The notes under the pieces were generated by a model, which saw only the letters and a list, made by a program, of their open reading frames with translations, was not told the origin of the DNA and did not search any database. A stretch of 43,919 nucleotides of DNA from Massilia arenae (GTDB lineage: Bacteria; Pseudomonadota; Gammaproteobacteria; Burkholderiales; Burkholderiaceae_D), in assembly GCF_008014745.1 (NCBI RefSeq), contig NZ_VPFD01000005.1, positions 219,898 through 263,816 on the forward strand, in the 5' to 3' direction. The position numbers and the translations under genes are program-made. Below, in pieces: positions 1 through 7,915 of this stretch. Each line of letters begins with the position of its first letter. Within the stretch, counting starts at the first letter, position 1.

Positions 1-218
1 GCAAGGACAATGGCTTCCTGAGCTTGGCTCAGAGTCGTGCGCAGCGTGTGGGCTCGGTGGGAACGATCCTGCACATCGTCACGACCGAGCCACTTCTGTG
101 CCGTGGCTCGTGTGATGTTGAAGACCTTGGCGGCTTCTCTGGAAGACAGGCCAGAATCCTTGATCTCCTGGCGGATCTTTGGTGTGGTACGGGCCTGTAG
201 ATGAATGCTTGAACTCAT
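1..218 (-). CDS. IS481-family transposase, N-terminal fragment cut by window edge
   Basis: Reading the minus strand from the ATG at 218-216 gives 72 codons with no stop before the window edge. The protein begins MSSSIHLQARTTPKIRQEI and continues with a helix-turn-helix stretch (SSREAAKVFNITRATAQKWL) and then RSHRAHTLRTTL. The ARTTP start, the HTH and the following 'R.H..H.L' pattern are those of IS481-type DDE transposases. The catalytic core would lie to the left of the window, so I cannot say whether the element is intact. It opens a stretch of IS debris reaching about position 1011. Confidence 0.7.
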   Translation of the reverse strand, partial: MSSSIHLQARTTPKIRQEIKDSGLSSREAAKVFNITRATAQKWLGRDDVQDRSHRAHTLRTTLSQAQEAIVL

Positions 219-611
219 GCTGCCAACTGCTCCGGGTGCGATTGAATACTGGGACTGCTGAACCCAGCAATCAATTCGCCCAGCATAGCTTTTGCACGGA
301 ACAAAGGCCAGCTACGGCGAGGAACATGATCGCACGATACTGAACACATAAGGGACTTGGCATACCCGCCGAGGCACTGATTCAGCCACCCAAGCGTACT
401 GCTGCTGTTTGATCGTCCAATGCGAGCTGCAGAAGATTTTAAAGGAATGCATCTTTGGTTCTTCTCAGTTCCGGCCTGACTATCTGAACCTGACTCCACT
501 AACTAATCTCCACGAAAAGCCGGGGCGATTCAGCGTAGAGCCTTGTTAGTAAGGGTTGTCCTCACGCACGCCATGACGACATTGCTGTAAAGCGGCGATG
601 AGGATGTCGAG
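219..611. other. Gene-free stretch of decayed insertion-sequence DNA
   Basis: No convincing coding frame. GC content is visibly lower than in the housekeeping region. The part up to 532 probably belongs to IS elements because it sits between the transposase start at 218 and an IS3-like terminal sequence at 491-532. Long frames here (for example 215-499 on the minus strand) show no recognisable domain. Positions 533-611 hold nothing I can name. Confidence 0.4.
491..532 (-). repeat. IS3-type terminal sequence, copy 1
   Basis: Read on the minus strand the stretch starts TGAATCGCCCCGGCTTTTCG, which looks like the terminal inverted repeat of IS3-family elements. A related sequence in the same orientation ends at 1011; with a one-base gap the last ~35 positions agree at most places. 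Which element this end belonged to is unclear. Confidence 0.5.
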
Positions 612-839
612 CTAAGACTTGCGCGTGGCAAGCGCGTACTCGGCTGCGGTAGATCTTAAAATTTCATGATGATCGATCCAGAACAGTCCATGAGTCTCAA
701 TAAATTCCCGGTACTCATCGTCTGACATTCGTACCATGGTAGGGATATCTACCTTCGATCTCAATAGTGGCTTTATAAGTTGACATAGATGCCTTTGCCA
801 GGTTGGGAATCGCACGGTTTTGCGGACGGCGGTTATCAT
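612..839 (-). CDS. Small hypothetical protein
   Basis: A 75-residue frame starting with ATG at 839 and ending at 612. I do not recognise the family. The middle (SDDEYREFIETHGLFWIDHH) has a normal acidic, globular composition and the N-terminus is basic, so it could be a real protein. It lies between two pieces of IS debris and starts four bases beyond the stop of the OrfB remnant at 843. Base composition is lower in GC than the core genes, which suggests acquired DNA. It could equally be a chance frame. Confidence 0.3.
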   Translation of the reverse strand: MITAVRKTVRFPTWQRHLCQLIKPLLRSKVDIPTMVRMSDDEYREFIETHGLFWIDHHEILRSTAAEYALATRKS

Positions 840-842
840 GAG

Positions 843-969
843 TCAGGCTAGGCTGGCTTGACGGCTCAACTGCTTGTAGTAGTTTGCCTCAGCTTCGGCT
901 GGCGGTATATAACCGAGCGCTTTTGCAAGGCAGTGGTGGTGGAACCAAAAGCCCGTTGTAGCGTGGACC
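843..969 (-). pseudogene. IS3-family transposase OrfB, C-terminal remnant
   Basis: The minus strand reads ...GFWFHHHCLAKALGYIPP then AEAEANYYKQLSRQASLA and a TGA at 845-843. The LGYIPPAEAEANYY block is the conserved C-terminal end of IS3-family OrfB integrases. Nothing of the DDE core remains: immediately upstream is an IS3-like terminal sequence (970-1011), so the inside of the element has been deleted, joining one end to the last ~40 codons of orfB. Confidence 0.75.
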
Positions 970-1011
970 TGACTCACACCAACTCGTCTCCGCGAAAGTG
1001 GGGGCGATTCA
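970..1011 (-). repeat. IS3-type terminal sequence, copy 2
   Basis: Minus-strand reading starts TGAATCGCCCCCACTTTCGC. It resembles copy 1 at 491-532 in the same orientation and abuts the OrfB remnant, so it is most likely the outer end of the deleted IS3 element. Confidence 0.5.
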
Positions 1012-1219
1012 GTGGGCAGGATGATTTGCCGCGTGATCCGGTGCCCGAACGGCGTCGCTGCCTATGCTTCCAGGCAATCTAGGCTATCCTTGTCTGTTCG
1101 ACAGTTCAGGCACAAGGCACCATTCGTATTTATTTGATTCAATCTGCGGGCGCCGCGCGCCGCCCACAAGGCATTTCCAAAAGCATTGGCAGCAACCAGC
1201 AGCAGGTGGAGCGCGCCTG

Positions 1220-2340
1220 ATGTTCCATCTGATGTTCAGTCTTCCCTGTCTGGTCGTGCTGGTACGCTGGCTATGGCCGCTGCCTGTATCCGTGCGGCTC
1301 AGGCTGGCCAGCGCAGTCGTGCTGCTGCTGGCCTCCCAATATCACCTGTGGTCGCGCCTGTCGTCAGGCAGTGTGTTTGCGCCGGAATTTCCGAAGTTCC
1401 TGGTGATCCTGTTCAACTGGGCATTCGGCGCAATCTTGCTGCTGGCCGTGTTCCAGTTGCTGCTCGACCTTGGCGCATTGGTCATGGCGCTGGTACGGCG
1501 CAGGCGTGTGCTGATTCCTGCGCGACTGCGCGCTGCGATCGGCGTCGCTGCGATGCTGCTGGCCGCGCTCGGTGTCATGCAGGCAATCAAGTCGCCGCCG
1601 CTGGAGGACGTGCAGATCGAAGTCAGGAATCTGCCGCGCGAGTTCGATGGCTACCGGTGCTGCACCTGACCGATCTGCACATTAGCCGCCTGTTCGACGC
1701 GCCATGGACGCGCAAGGTCGTCGATGATGCGAATGCGCTGGGCGCTGACCTGATCGTCATCACCGGTGACCTTATAGATGGCAATATCGCGCAGCGCGAA
1801 GCCGACGTGGCCGCACTGCGTGACCTGCGCGCGCCGGACGGGGTCTGGGTCATTCCCGGCAATCACGAGTACTTTTTCGGCCACCGCGAATGGATGGCGT
1901 ATTTCGCCGGGCTCAACATGACGCCGCTGGACAATAGCCATGCCATCATCCAGCGCGGCGCCGGGCAGCTGGTTCTTGCGGGCGTGAACGATGTGACCGC
2001 GCCGGGCACTGGCGCCCCAGGACCCGATCTCGATGCGGCGCTACGCGGCGCACCGGCTGACGTGCCGGTCGTCCTGCTCGATCACCAGCCCAGGAATGCC
2101 CGCTTCGCGGCCAGCCGCGGCGTCGCGCTACAGTTGTCCGGCCATACGCACGGCGGCATGATCGTCGGGCTCGATCGCGTCGTGGCGCGGGCCAACAATG
2201 GCTTCGTGTCGGGCCGCTATGAGGTCGATGGCATGACGCTGTACCTGAATAACGGCACGGCACTCTGGCCGGGCTTCGCACTCCGGCTTGGCGTGCCTGC
2301 CGAGCTGACCCGCATTACGCTGCGGCGTCAGGCGCCGTGA
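1220..2340 (+). pseudogene. Membrane-anchored metallophosphoesterase, frameshifted
   Basis: Two frames together make one protein. From ATG 1220 (AGGTGGAG upstream) about 145 residues run with four hydrophobic segments, then hit TGA at 1669. The other frame carries the calcineurin-like core to 2340: LHLTDLHIS, ITGDLIDG, PGNHEYF, LLDHQP and SGHTHGG, i.e. the metal-binding DxH, GDxxD, GNHE and GHxH motifs. The join lies at about 1655, where the conserved 'DGYRVLHLTDLH' reading would need one more G in the run CCGG. Family members are N-terminal membrane proteins with an exposed phosphoesterase domain that may act on UDP-sugar lipids or cyclic nucleotides; the substrate is unknown. Either the gene is broken or the assembly lost a base. 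It stands alone, next to IS debris. Confidence 0.75.
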
Positions 2341-2504
2341 CCGGGTGCTGCCTGACACATCTGCAACTCCCGACGCCTGACTCCACCGGATAACGTCGGC
2401 GCGCTTCACTTGCGCTTGGAGGTGTGCAATTGATCCTCGCGCAGGTGATGCACGCCATAAAACAAGCCGCCGGACGGCCTAAGGCCGTTCAGTTAGTACT
2501 GCAA

Positions 2505-2619
2505 TAGGGTGGAAGGGTTTCCCGTCCACGCGTTCAATCCAGGACTGCACTGCCACATCGCATCCGTGAGCTGAACCCGTGGACGGCGAAGCCGACTGCG
2601 CGTCCCGGTCCATTCTACG
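2505..2619. repeat. Decayed inverted copies of a dispersed repeat
   Basis: 2505-2532 (TAGGGTGGA...CCGTCCACGCG) and 2578-2619 (CGTGGACGGC...CCGGTCCATTCTACG) are related to each other in inverted orientation. Both resemble the repeat at 4651-4717 between pgsA and uvrC, so a short non-coding repeat family has at least two sites in this window. Confidence 0.45.
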
Positions 2620-2907
2620 ACGCGAGATCACGTTAGCAAACAGCAGATCGATCCGGTCATGGCTATTGAGCAGGGCCGCCACTCAATCCGCCAGAGAAAT
2701 GCACCTCAAACAGTCCTGAATTCGCGACCCTGTCTTTCCAGCGTGTCTCATTGCCCATGTCTTGGATCCGTGCGTTGATGAACTGCTCAAGGTCCATCAA
2801 GGCGCTGATGTCGATTACGTGTGCAATCATCAGCAGACAATACCTGTCGATGTCGCCGGTCAGGTGGGCAGACCCATGCCACTAAATCTGCGTCGCCTGG
2901 TGCCGCA

Positions 2908-2939
2908 TAGCAGCGTAGCAGCGTAGCAGCGTAGCAGCG
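2908..2939 (+). repeat. Tandem 8-bp microsatellite, four copies
   Basis: The unit TAGCAGCG is repeated four times without error (2908, 2916, 2924, 2932). It lies in non-coding DNA, about 220 bases beyond the tRNA terminator, so copy number changes would not alter a known protein. Confidence 0.9.
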
Positions 2940-3162
2940 TACAGATTTCGCATGTTTCCGTGGGGGGTTAAGGACTAACGTATAGCTTGAACTTCAACGG
3001 TGTGAGCCTATGGCAAAACGGACTCGAGTACCACTGAAACCTCTGCGAACTGGGTACGAAGCCGAGTTGAGCCAATCTTCAACGGCCTGCAGGGCCGCTA
3101 ACGGTGACTACCGACTTCGGCACGACCTCTCAAAATTTAATTTGGCATTTATACGTCCAATA

Positions 3163-3192
3163 AAAACAAAACGGGCCTCAAATGAGGCCCGT
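3163..3192 (-). terminator. Rho-independent terminator of the tRNA operon
   Basis: On the minus strand a perfect 10-bp stem (3192-3183 with 3180-3171, ACGGGCCTCA/TGAGGCCCGT, two-base gap) is followed by TTTGTTTT. It lies 13 bases after the 3' end of the tRNA-Cys gene and closes the tRNA transcript. Confidence 0.9.
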
Positions 3193-3204
3193 CCGTTTAT
3201 TATT

Positions 3205-3278
3205 TGGAGGCGAGGACGGGAGTCGAACCCGTCTACACGGCTTTGCAGGCCGCTGCATAACCGCTTTGCTACCTCGCC
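3205..3278 (-). tRNA. tRNA-Cys (GCA)
   Basis: Minus-strand cloverleaf of 74 nt: acceptor GGCGAGG pairs with CCTCGCC, T-arm GGGTTCGACTCCC, anticodon loop CTGCAAA with anticodon GCA, and CCA encoded at 3207-3205. Last gene of the Gly-Gly-Gly-Gly-Cys array. The order uvrC-pgsA-tRNA-Gly-tRNA-Cys matches the uvrC-pgsA-glyW-cysT order known in Escherichia coli. Confidence 0.97.
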
Positions 3279-3355
3279 AGAGGATATAGTGCGCTTGATC
3301 GATGTGAACGGTTATGAAACACATCAACAAGGGAAGAAAGGATCTTCCTGAATTC

Positions 3356-3431
3356 TGGAGCGGGAGAAGAGTCTCGAACTCTCGACCTCAACCTTGGCAA
3401 GGTTGCGCTCTACCAACTGAGCTACTCCCGC
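3356..3431 (-). tRNA. tRNA-Gly (GCC), copy 4 in transcription order
   Basis: 76 nt including an encoded CCA. Acceptor GCGGGAG pairs with CTCCCGC, anticodon loop TTGCCAA gives anticodon GCC, T-loop GTTCGAGAC. Sequence identical to the other three copies. Confidence 0.97.
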
Positions 3432-3462
3432 TTAGGAGTGTTACCACTTAACTTGTAAAACC

Positions 3463-3538
3463 TGGAGCGGGAGAAGAGTCTCGAACTCTCGACCTCAACC
3501 TTGGCAAGGTTGCGCTCTACCAACTGAGCTACTCCCGC
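3463..3538 (-). tRNA. tRNA-Gly (GCC), copy 3 in transcription order
   Basis: 76 nt, base-for-base identical to the copies at 3356, 3586 and 3729, with CCA encoded. The spacer to the next copy downstream is 31 bases. Confidence 0.97.
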
Positions 3539-3585
3539 ATGGAGCCTTACAATTTACTACCAACTGCAGCGCCAGTTCAGAAAAC

Positions 3586-3661
3586 TGGAGCGGGAGAAGA
3601 GTCTCGAACTCTCGACCTCAACCTTGGCAAGGTTGCGCTCTACCAACTGAGCTACTCCCGC
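3586..3661 (-). tRNA. tRNA-Gly (GCC), copy 2 in transcription order
   Basis: 76 nt, identical to the other three copies. The spacer to the next copy downstream is 47 bases and is unrelated to the other spacers apart from a few bases next to the gene. Confidence 0.97.
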
Positions 3662-3728
3662 GTACAGAACAACGATTATGACAGAACTTTGACTTTTTTC
3701 CAAGATCGCTTTACAGCTTTGCAATCTT

Positions 3729-3804
3729 TGGAGCGGGAGAAGAGTCTCGAACTCTCGACCTCAACCTTGGCAAGGTTGCGCTCTACCAACTGAGCTACTC
3801 CCGC
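3729..3804 (-). tRNA. tRNA-Gly (GCC), copy 1, promoter proximal
   Basis: 76 nt with anticodon GCC and encoded CCA. First gene after the promoter at 3847-3874; the spacer to the next copy is 67 bases. Confidence 0.97.
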
Positions 3805-3846
3805 TTCGTCTTTCATTCTGTTGCGTTGTTGTCGCAACAGGCAGGC

Positions 3847-3874
3847 ATTATAGAGATTCTATTCTGTACGTCAA
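3847..3874 (-). promoter_or_regulatory. Strong sigma-70 promoter of the tRNA operon
   Basis: Minus strand: -35 TTGACG (3874-3869), 16-base spacer, -10 TATAAT (3852-3847). The bases after the -10, GCCTGCC, form a GC-rich discriminator of the kind that makes stable-RNA promoters sensitive to ppGpp. It lies just past the pgsA stop, so the tRNAs need not depend on read-through from pgsA. Confidence 0.85.
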
Positions 3875-3892
3875 GGATGCCCATGAAACAAA

Positions 3893-4471
3893 TTAAATCG
3901 CCCCCGCCTTCTCCTTGATCAGGGGCCAGGCGCGGCGCAAATAATAGAACATCGACCACACCGTCAGCACGCCCGCCACCCACAGCAGGTACTCGCCCCA
4001 GAAGTGGATGTCGATGCCGAACAGGCGGTCGTGGAACAGCAGCATCGGGATCGCCGTCATCTGGGCCGCGGTCTTGATCTTGCCGAGCGAGCTGACCGCC
4101 ACCGAGCGCGTGGCGCCGATCTGGGCCATCCATTCGCGCAGTGCCGAGATGGTGATCTCGCGGCCGATGATGATGCCGGCGATGATCGCGTCCACCCGAT
4201 CCAGCTGGAGCAGCACCAGCAGCGCGCCGGCCACCATCAGCTTGTCCGCGACCGGGTCGAGGAAGGCGCCGAAGGCCGAGGTTTCGTTCCAGCGGCGGGC
4301 CAGGAAACCGTCGAACCAGTCGGTGATGGCGGCGACGATGAAGACGACGGTAGCCGCCAGATTGCGCTCAGGGAGCGTCATCCAGTCAGTGGGAAGATAG
4401 AACAATCCGACAACGAGGGGAATGAGCGCGACGCGTAACCAGGTCAGGAGAATCGGTATATTGAAGGGCAT
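3893..4471 (-). CDS. pgsA: CDP-diacylglycerol-glycerol-3-phosphate 3-phosphatidyltransferase
   Basis: Makes phosphatidylglycerol phosphate from CDP-diacylglycerol and glycerol-3-phosphate, the committed step to phosphatidylglycerol, in the inner membrane. 192 residues, close to the family's usual length. The CDP-alcohol phosphotransferase signature is complete at about residues 51-75: DWFDGFLARR followed by GAFLDPVADK, matching D-x2-D-G-x2-A-R-x8-G-x3-D-x3-D. Several hydrophobic segments follow (for example around 78-90, 96-105 and 160-178). It lies downstream of uvrC, separated by 254 bases that contain a repeat, and is followed by the tRNA array. Confidence 0.95.
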   Translation of the reverse strand: MPFNIPILLTWLRVALIPLVVGLFYLPTDWMTLPERNLAATVVFIVAAITDWFDGFLARRWNETSAFGAFLDPVADKLMVAGALLVLLQLDRVDAIIAGIIIGREITISALREWMAQIGATRSVAVSSLGKIKTAAQMTAIPMLLFHDRLFGIDIHFWGEYLLWVAGVLTVWSMFYYLRRAWPLIKEKAGAI

Positions 4472-4650
4472 GAGAGAGCTGATTACCGTGGAAAAATGCT
4501 TGGCCGTTAGTCTACATGGGTATGCTGGTTTGGGCCAGTTGACTCATCTGTATGCGACTGCGCGGAGCTTGTTGGCTCAACGGTTGGCAGTTGCTTCGGG
4601 TTGACCGCATGGAAATATTGATGCGGAACGGGTGGTGCGCGTGATGGTTG

Positions 4651-4717
4651 GACGCGTGGACGGCCAGCCGGCTGCGCGCCCCGGTCCACCCTACCGTCGA
4701 TTGAACGTAGGGTGGAC
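4651..4717. repeat. Dispersed repeat with hairpin between uvrC and pgsA
   Basis: Contains GTCCACCCTAC (4684-4694) and its perfect reverse complement GTAGGGTGGAC (4707-4717) around a 12-base loop. The left part (CGTGGACGGCCAGCCGGCTG, from 4655) resembles the copies at 2505-2619. The hairpin follows the uvrC stop (4726) directly on the minus strand and has no U tract, so it is more likely a repetitive element or transcript-stabilising stem than a classic terminator. The rest of 4472-4725 shows no gene. Confidence 0.6.
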
Positions 4718-4725
4718 GAGGTCAT

Positions 4726-6705
4726 TCAATGCAACTGCCGGTAAATCTCTTCCGCCAACGCGCTCGAGATCCCCTCGACCGTCATCAAGTCTTCGACACT
4801 GGCATCGACCACCCCACGCAGGCCGCCAAAGCGCGCCAGCAGGCGCTGACGACGTTTGGCGCCGATGCCTTCGATCTCTTCCAGGCGCGACGCCTGGCGC
4901 GCCTTGGCGCGCTTGGCGCGCATGCCGGTGATGGCGAAACGGTGCGCCTCGTCGCGGATCAGGGCCACCAGCATCAGCGCCGCCGATTCCTTGCCCAGCT
5001 CCTGCGCCGGCCTGCCATCGGCGAAGATCAAGGTCTCCAGGCCCACGCGCCGCCCTTCCCCCTTCGCCACGCCGACGATCATCGAGATATCCAGCCCCAG
5101 CTCCGTAAATACCTGGCGCGCCATCTCCACTTGTCCCTTGCCGCCGTCGACCAGCACGATGTCGGGCATCACGCCCTCCCCGCCCGCCACTTTTTCATAG
5201 CGGCGCGTCAAGACCTGGCGCATGGCGGCGTAATCGTCGCCCGGCGTGATGCCGTTGATGTTGAAGCGGCGATATTCTCCGTTCTGCATCTGGTGGTGGT
5301 GGAACACCACGCACGAGGCCTGCGTCGCCTCGCCCGCCGTGTGGCTGATGTCGAAGCATTCGATACGCAGCGCGTCCAGGTCTTCGCTATCGAGCTGCAA
5401 GGTGTCGGCCAGCGCGCGCGTGCGCGCCTGCTGCGAACCCTGCTCGGACAGCAGGCGCGCCAGCGCGATCTCGCCGCCCTTGCAGGCCATCTCGAGCCAC
5501 TGGCGGCGCTGGCCGCCCGGCTGCAGCACCAGGCTGATGCGGTGGCCGCATTGCTCCTGCAGGGCCATGATCAGCTCGGGCTGGTCGAACTCGACGTTCA
5601 TGATGAGCGTGCCCGGGATGAACTGGCCGGCATAGTGCTGGGCCAGGAAGGCGCACAGCACCTCCACTTCGATCGGGCATTCCCCCAGCGATTCACCGAC
5701 ATGGCTCGGGAAGTAGGCGCGGTCGCCCAAGTGACGGCCGCCACGCACCATGGCCAGGTTGACGCAGGCACGCCCGCCCTGCACCACCACGGCGATGACG
5801 TCGACGTCGGCGTCGCCGGTCGTCTCCATGCTTTGTGCGTGCAGCACCTTCGACAGCGCCTGGATCTGGTTGCGCACCGAGGCGGCCTGCTCGAACTTGA
5901 GCTCCATCGCGTAATCCAGCATCTTCTGCTCGAGGTCGGCCATCACCTCGCTCTGGCGTCCGCGCAGGAAACGCGCCGCGTTCTCGACGTCGAGCTTGTA
6001 CTCATCCGGCGCGATCAACTTCACGCAGGGCGCGCTACAGCGGCCGATCTGATGCAGCAAACACGGCCGCGTGCGGTTCGCATAGACGCTGTCCTCGCAG
6101 GTGCGCAGCCGGAAGACGCGCTGCAGCAGCTGGATCGATTCCTTGGCCGCCCAGGCGCTGGGGAAAGGACCGAAGTACTGGTTCTTCTTGTCCAGCGCGC
6201 CGCGGTAATACGCCATGCGCGGGGCCTCGCCGCCCGTGATCTTGATGTAGGGGTAAGACTTATCGTCGCGGAACAGGATGTTGTAGCGCGGCTTGAGCGT
6301 CTTGATCAGGTTGTTTTCCAGGATCAGCGCTTCGGCCTCGCTGCTGACGACCGTTGTTTCCAGGCGCGCAATCTGCGACACCATCATCGCGATGCGCGGG
6401 CTCGACAGGTTTTTCTGGAAGTAGCTCGAGACGCGGTTCTTGAGGTTGCGCGCCTTGCCGACATACAGCACATTGTCGGCCGCATCGAAGTAGCGGTAGA
6501 CGCCGGGCAGCCCCGGCAGGCGGTTGACGACGGCCAGCACCTGCGCGCGCACGTCGGCCTCCAACTTCGGGCTCAATTCGCGGTTGGCTTCGGCGCGCAT
6601 TTCCTCGCGCGCGTCCGACAGGCGCTCGCGGCCGAGCCGTGCGGCCAGTTCGGGAGTGACGTCGACGGATGGAGTGCCGGTTGCTGCGGGTTTTGCTTCG
6701 GACAT
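4726..6705 (-). CDS. uvrC: Excinuclease ABC subunit C
   Basis: Makes both incisions around bulky DNA lesions after UvrA/UvrB loading. 659 residues. A GIY-YIG nuclease domain begins near residue 63 (LPGVYRYF, then [12 protein letters not shown] to about 96); next come the region containing [13 protein letters not shown], a UVR domain around 225-265, the RNase H-like nuclease region with FDISHTAGE and [11 protein letters not shown], and a C-terminal helix-hairpin-helix ([20 protein letters not shown]). The ATG overlaps the acpS stop by one base (TAATG), which fixes this start and implies coupled translation. That start leaves about 55 residues before the GIY-YIG domain, longer than in E. coli UvrC. 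Confidence 0.96.
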   Translation of the reverse strand: MSEAKPAATGTPSVDVTPELAARLGRERLSDAREEMRAEANRELSPKLEADVRAQVLAVVNRLPGLPGVYRYFDAADNVLYVGKARNLKNRVSSYFQKNLSSPRIAMMVSQIARLETTVVSSEAEALILENNLIKTLKPRYNILFRDDKSYPYIKITGGEAPRMAYYRGALDKKNQYFGPFPSAWAAKESIQLLQRVFRLRTCEDSVYANRTRPCLLHQIGRCSAPCVKLIAPDEYKLDVENAARFLRGRQSEVMADLEQKMLDYAMELKFEQAASVRNQIQALSKVLHAQSMETTGDADVDVIAVVVQGGRACVNLAMVRGGRHLGDRAYFPSHVGESLGECPIEVEVLCAFLAQHYAGQFIPGTLIMNVEFDQPELIMALQEQCGHRISLVLQPGGQRRQWLEMACKGGEIALARLLSEQGSQQARTRALADTLQLDSEDLDALRIECFDISHTAGEATQASCVVFHHHQMQNGEYRRFNINGITPGDDYAAMRQVLTRRYEKVAGGEGVMPDIVLVDGGKGQVEMARQVFTELGLDISMIVGVAKGEGRRVGLETLIFADGRPAQELGKESAALMLVALIRDEAHRFAITGMRAKRAKARQASRLEEIEGIGAKRRQRLLARFGGLRGVVDASVEDLMTVEGISSALAEEIYRQLH

Positions 6706-7124
6706 TACTCTGCCAATGATGGTGATGCCAACGGCGCCTGGGTCACGATCACGAAGGCGACGCCGTAGTCGGCCTCGTCGCTGATCGTCACCTGGGCGCT
6801 GAGCCGGTGCTCGCGCATGAAGTCGCCAAGGGCGCCGCTGCAGACGATGACCGGCTTGCCGCTCGGGTCATTCAGCATCTGGGCGGAACGCCAGGTCATG
6901 GGCATGCGCATGCCCATACCGATGGCTTTCGAGAACGCTTCCTTGGCCGAAAAGCGGGTGGCCAGAAAGCGCAGGCCGCGCACCGCGTTCTTGGCGCTGC
7001 GGGCATGGTATTTTTCCAGCTCTTGCGGGCCGAGGATTTTCTCGGCGAAGCGCGGGCCGCTGCGCGCGAGGGCAGCCTCGACACGCGAGATCTGGACGAT
7101 GTCGGTGCCGATGCCGTAGATCAT
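6705..7124 (-). CDS. acpS: Holo-[acyl-carrier-protein] synthase
   Basis: Transfers 4'-phosphopantetheine from coenzyme A to the acyl carrier protein, so it activates AcpP encoded at 18742-18981. 139 residues. The two hallmarks are present: [13 protein letters not shown] at residues 4-16 (metal-binding Asp) and [13 protein letters not shown] near 57-69 (catalytic Glu/Lys region). It starts one base after the pdxJ stop (TGAGATG) and its stop overlaps the uvrC start by one base. The pdxJ-acpS pair is common in proteobacteria. Confidence 0.95.
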   Translation of the reverse strand: MIYGIGTDIVQISRVEAALARSGPRFAEKILGPQELEKYHARSAKNAVRGLRFLATRFSAKEAFSKAIGMGMRMPMTWRSAQMLNDPSGKPVIVCSGALGDFMREHRLSAQVTISDEADYGVAFVIVTQAPLASPSLAE

Positions 7125-7125
7125 C

Positions 7126-7905
7126 TCAGGCTCCGGCTTTCGGGGCGTAAGACACGCCCAGGCGCGCCGCGACCATGATCGCCTTCATCTCGCGCACCGC
7201 GTTTTCCCAGCCGGCGAACAGCGCATGCGCCACGATGGCGTGGCCGATGTTCAGCTCGTGCAGGTCGGGAATCGCCGCGATCGGCTGCACGTTCGTGTAG
7301 TGCAGGCCATGGCCGGCATTCACGCGCAGGCCGCGCTTCGCGCCTTCGTGCACACCCAGCTTGATGCGTTCGAGCTCGTGCGCGACTTCATTGCCTTCGG
7401 CCTCGGCATAGCGGCCCGTGTGCAGCTCGATCACGGTGGCGCCGACGGCGGCCGCCGCTTCGATCTGGCGCGCATCGGCATCGATGAACAGCGAGACGCG
7501 GATGCCCTCTTCCTTCAGCTGCTTCACCGCCGCCTCGACCTCGTTGTAGTAGCGCACCACGTCCAGGCCGCCCTCGGTCGTGACTTCCTCGCGCCGCTCC
7601 GGCACCAGGCATACGTCCTGCGGCTTCACCTGGCAGGCGAAGTCGATCATCTCGCGGGTCACGGCCGCTTCCAGGTTCATGCGCGTGGCCAGCAGCGGAC
7701 GCAGGGCCAGCACGTCGGCGTCCTTGATGTGGCGGCGGTCTTCGCGCAGGTGCAGCGTGATCAGGTCGGCGCCCGCCTGCTCGGCCAGCAGCGCGGCGCG
7801 CAGCGGGTCCGGATACGTCGTGCCACGCGCATTGCGCACGGTGGCGATGTGGTCGATGTTCACGCCCAGGTCGATCACCTGGCCGGCGGGTTGCAGGAAG
7901 CTCAT
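7126..7905 (-). CDS. pdxJ: Pyridoxine 5'-phosphate synthase
   Basis: Condenses 1-deoxy-D-xylulose 5-phosphate with 3-amino-2-oxopropyl phosphate to pyridoxine phosphate, the last ring-forming step of vitamin B6 synthesis in the cytoplasm. 259 residues, about 15 more than E. coli PdxJ. Family motifs: [15 protein letters not shown] near the start, [19 protein letters not shown] and [12 protein letters not shown] (phosphate binding). It starts ten bases after the recO stop and is followed by acpS after one base. The recO-pdxJ-acpS order is the standard proteobacterial one. Confidence 0.95.
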   Translation of the reverse strand: MSFLQPAGQVIDLGVNIDHIATVRNARGTTYPDPLRAALLAEQAGADLITLHLREDRRHIKDADVLALRPLLATRMNLEAAVTREMIDFACQVKPQDVCLVPERREEVTTEGGLDVVRYYNEVEAAVKQLKEEGIRVSLFIDADARQIEAAAAVGATVIELHTGRYAEAEGNEVAHELERIKLGVHEGAKRGLRVNAGHGLHYTNVQPIAAIPDLHELNIGHAIVAHALFAGWENAVREMKAIMVAARLGVSYAPKAGA

Positions 7906-7915
7906 AATATTATTC

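Larger units (their letters stand above)
2341..3162. other. Gene-free region with decayed repeats
   Basis: No supported gene in about 820 bases. I see a small hairpin at 2474-2488 (ACGGCC-TAA-GGCCGT) that might end the phosphoesterase transcript, a pair of repeat fragments (2505-2619) and an 8-bp microsatellite (2908-2939). The frames at 2479-2682 (minus) and 3010-3351 (plus) show no domain; the second runs through the tRNA-Cys gene and so is spurious. Confidence 0.5.

Noticed and set aside
2908..2939. CRISPR-like repeat
   Set aside because: The repeated unit is only 8 bases and directly tandem, without spacers.
3010..3351. 113-residue plus-strand frame
   Set aside because: Reads through the terminator and the tRNA-Cys gene in antisense; no domain.
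3356..3804. Direct repeats as phage attachment sites
   Set aside because: They are complete tRNA genes; no integrase or tRNA 3'-end fragment was found nearby.
4507..4725. 72-residue minus-strand frame between pgsA and uvrC
   Set aside because: Made largely of the dispersed repeat and its hairpin; no conserved pattern.
4729..6768. 679-residue plus-strand frame opposite uvrC
   Set aside because: Composition is His/Gln/Asp/Arg-rich with no domain; it is the antisense of uvrC and acpS in high-GC DNA.
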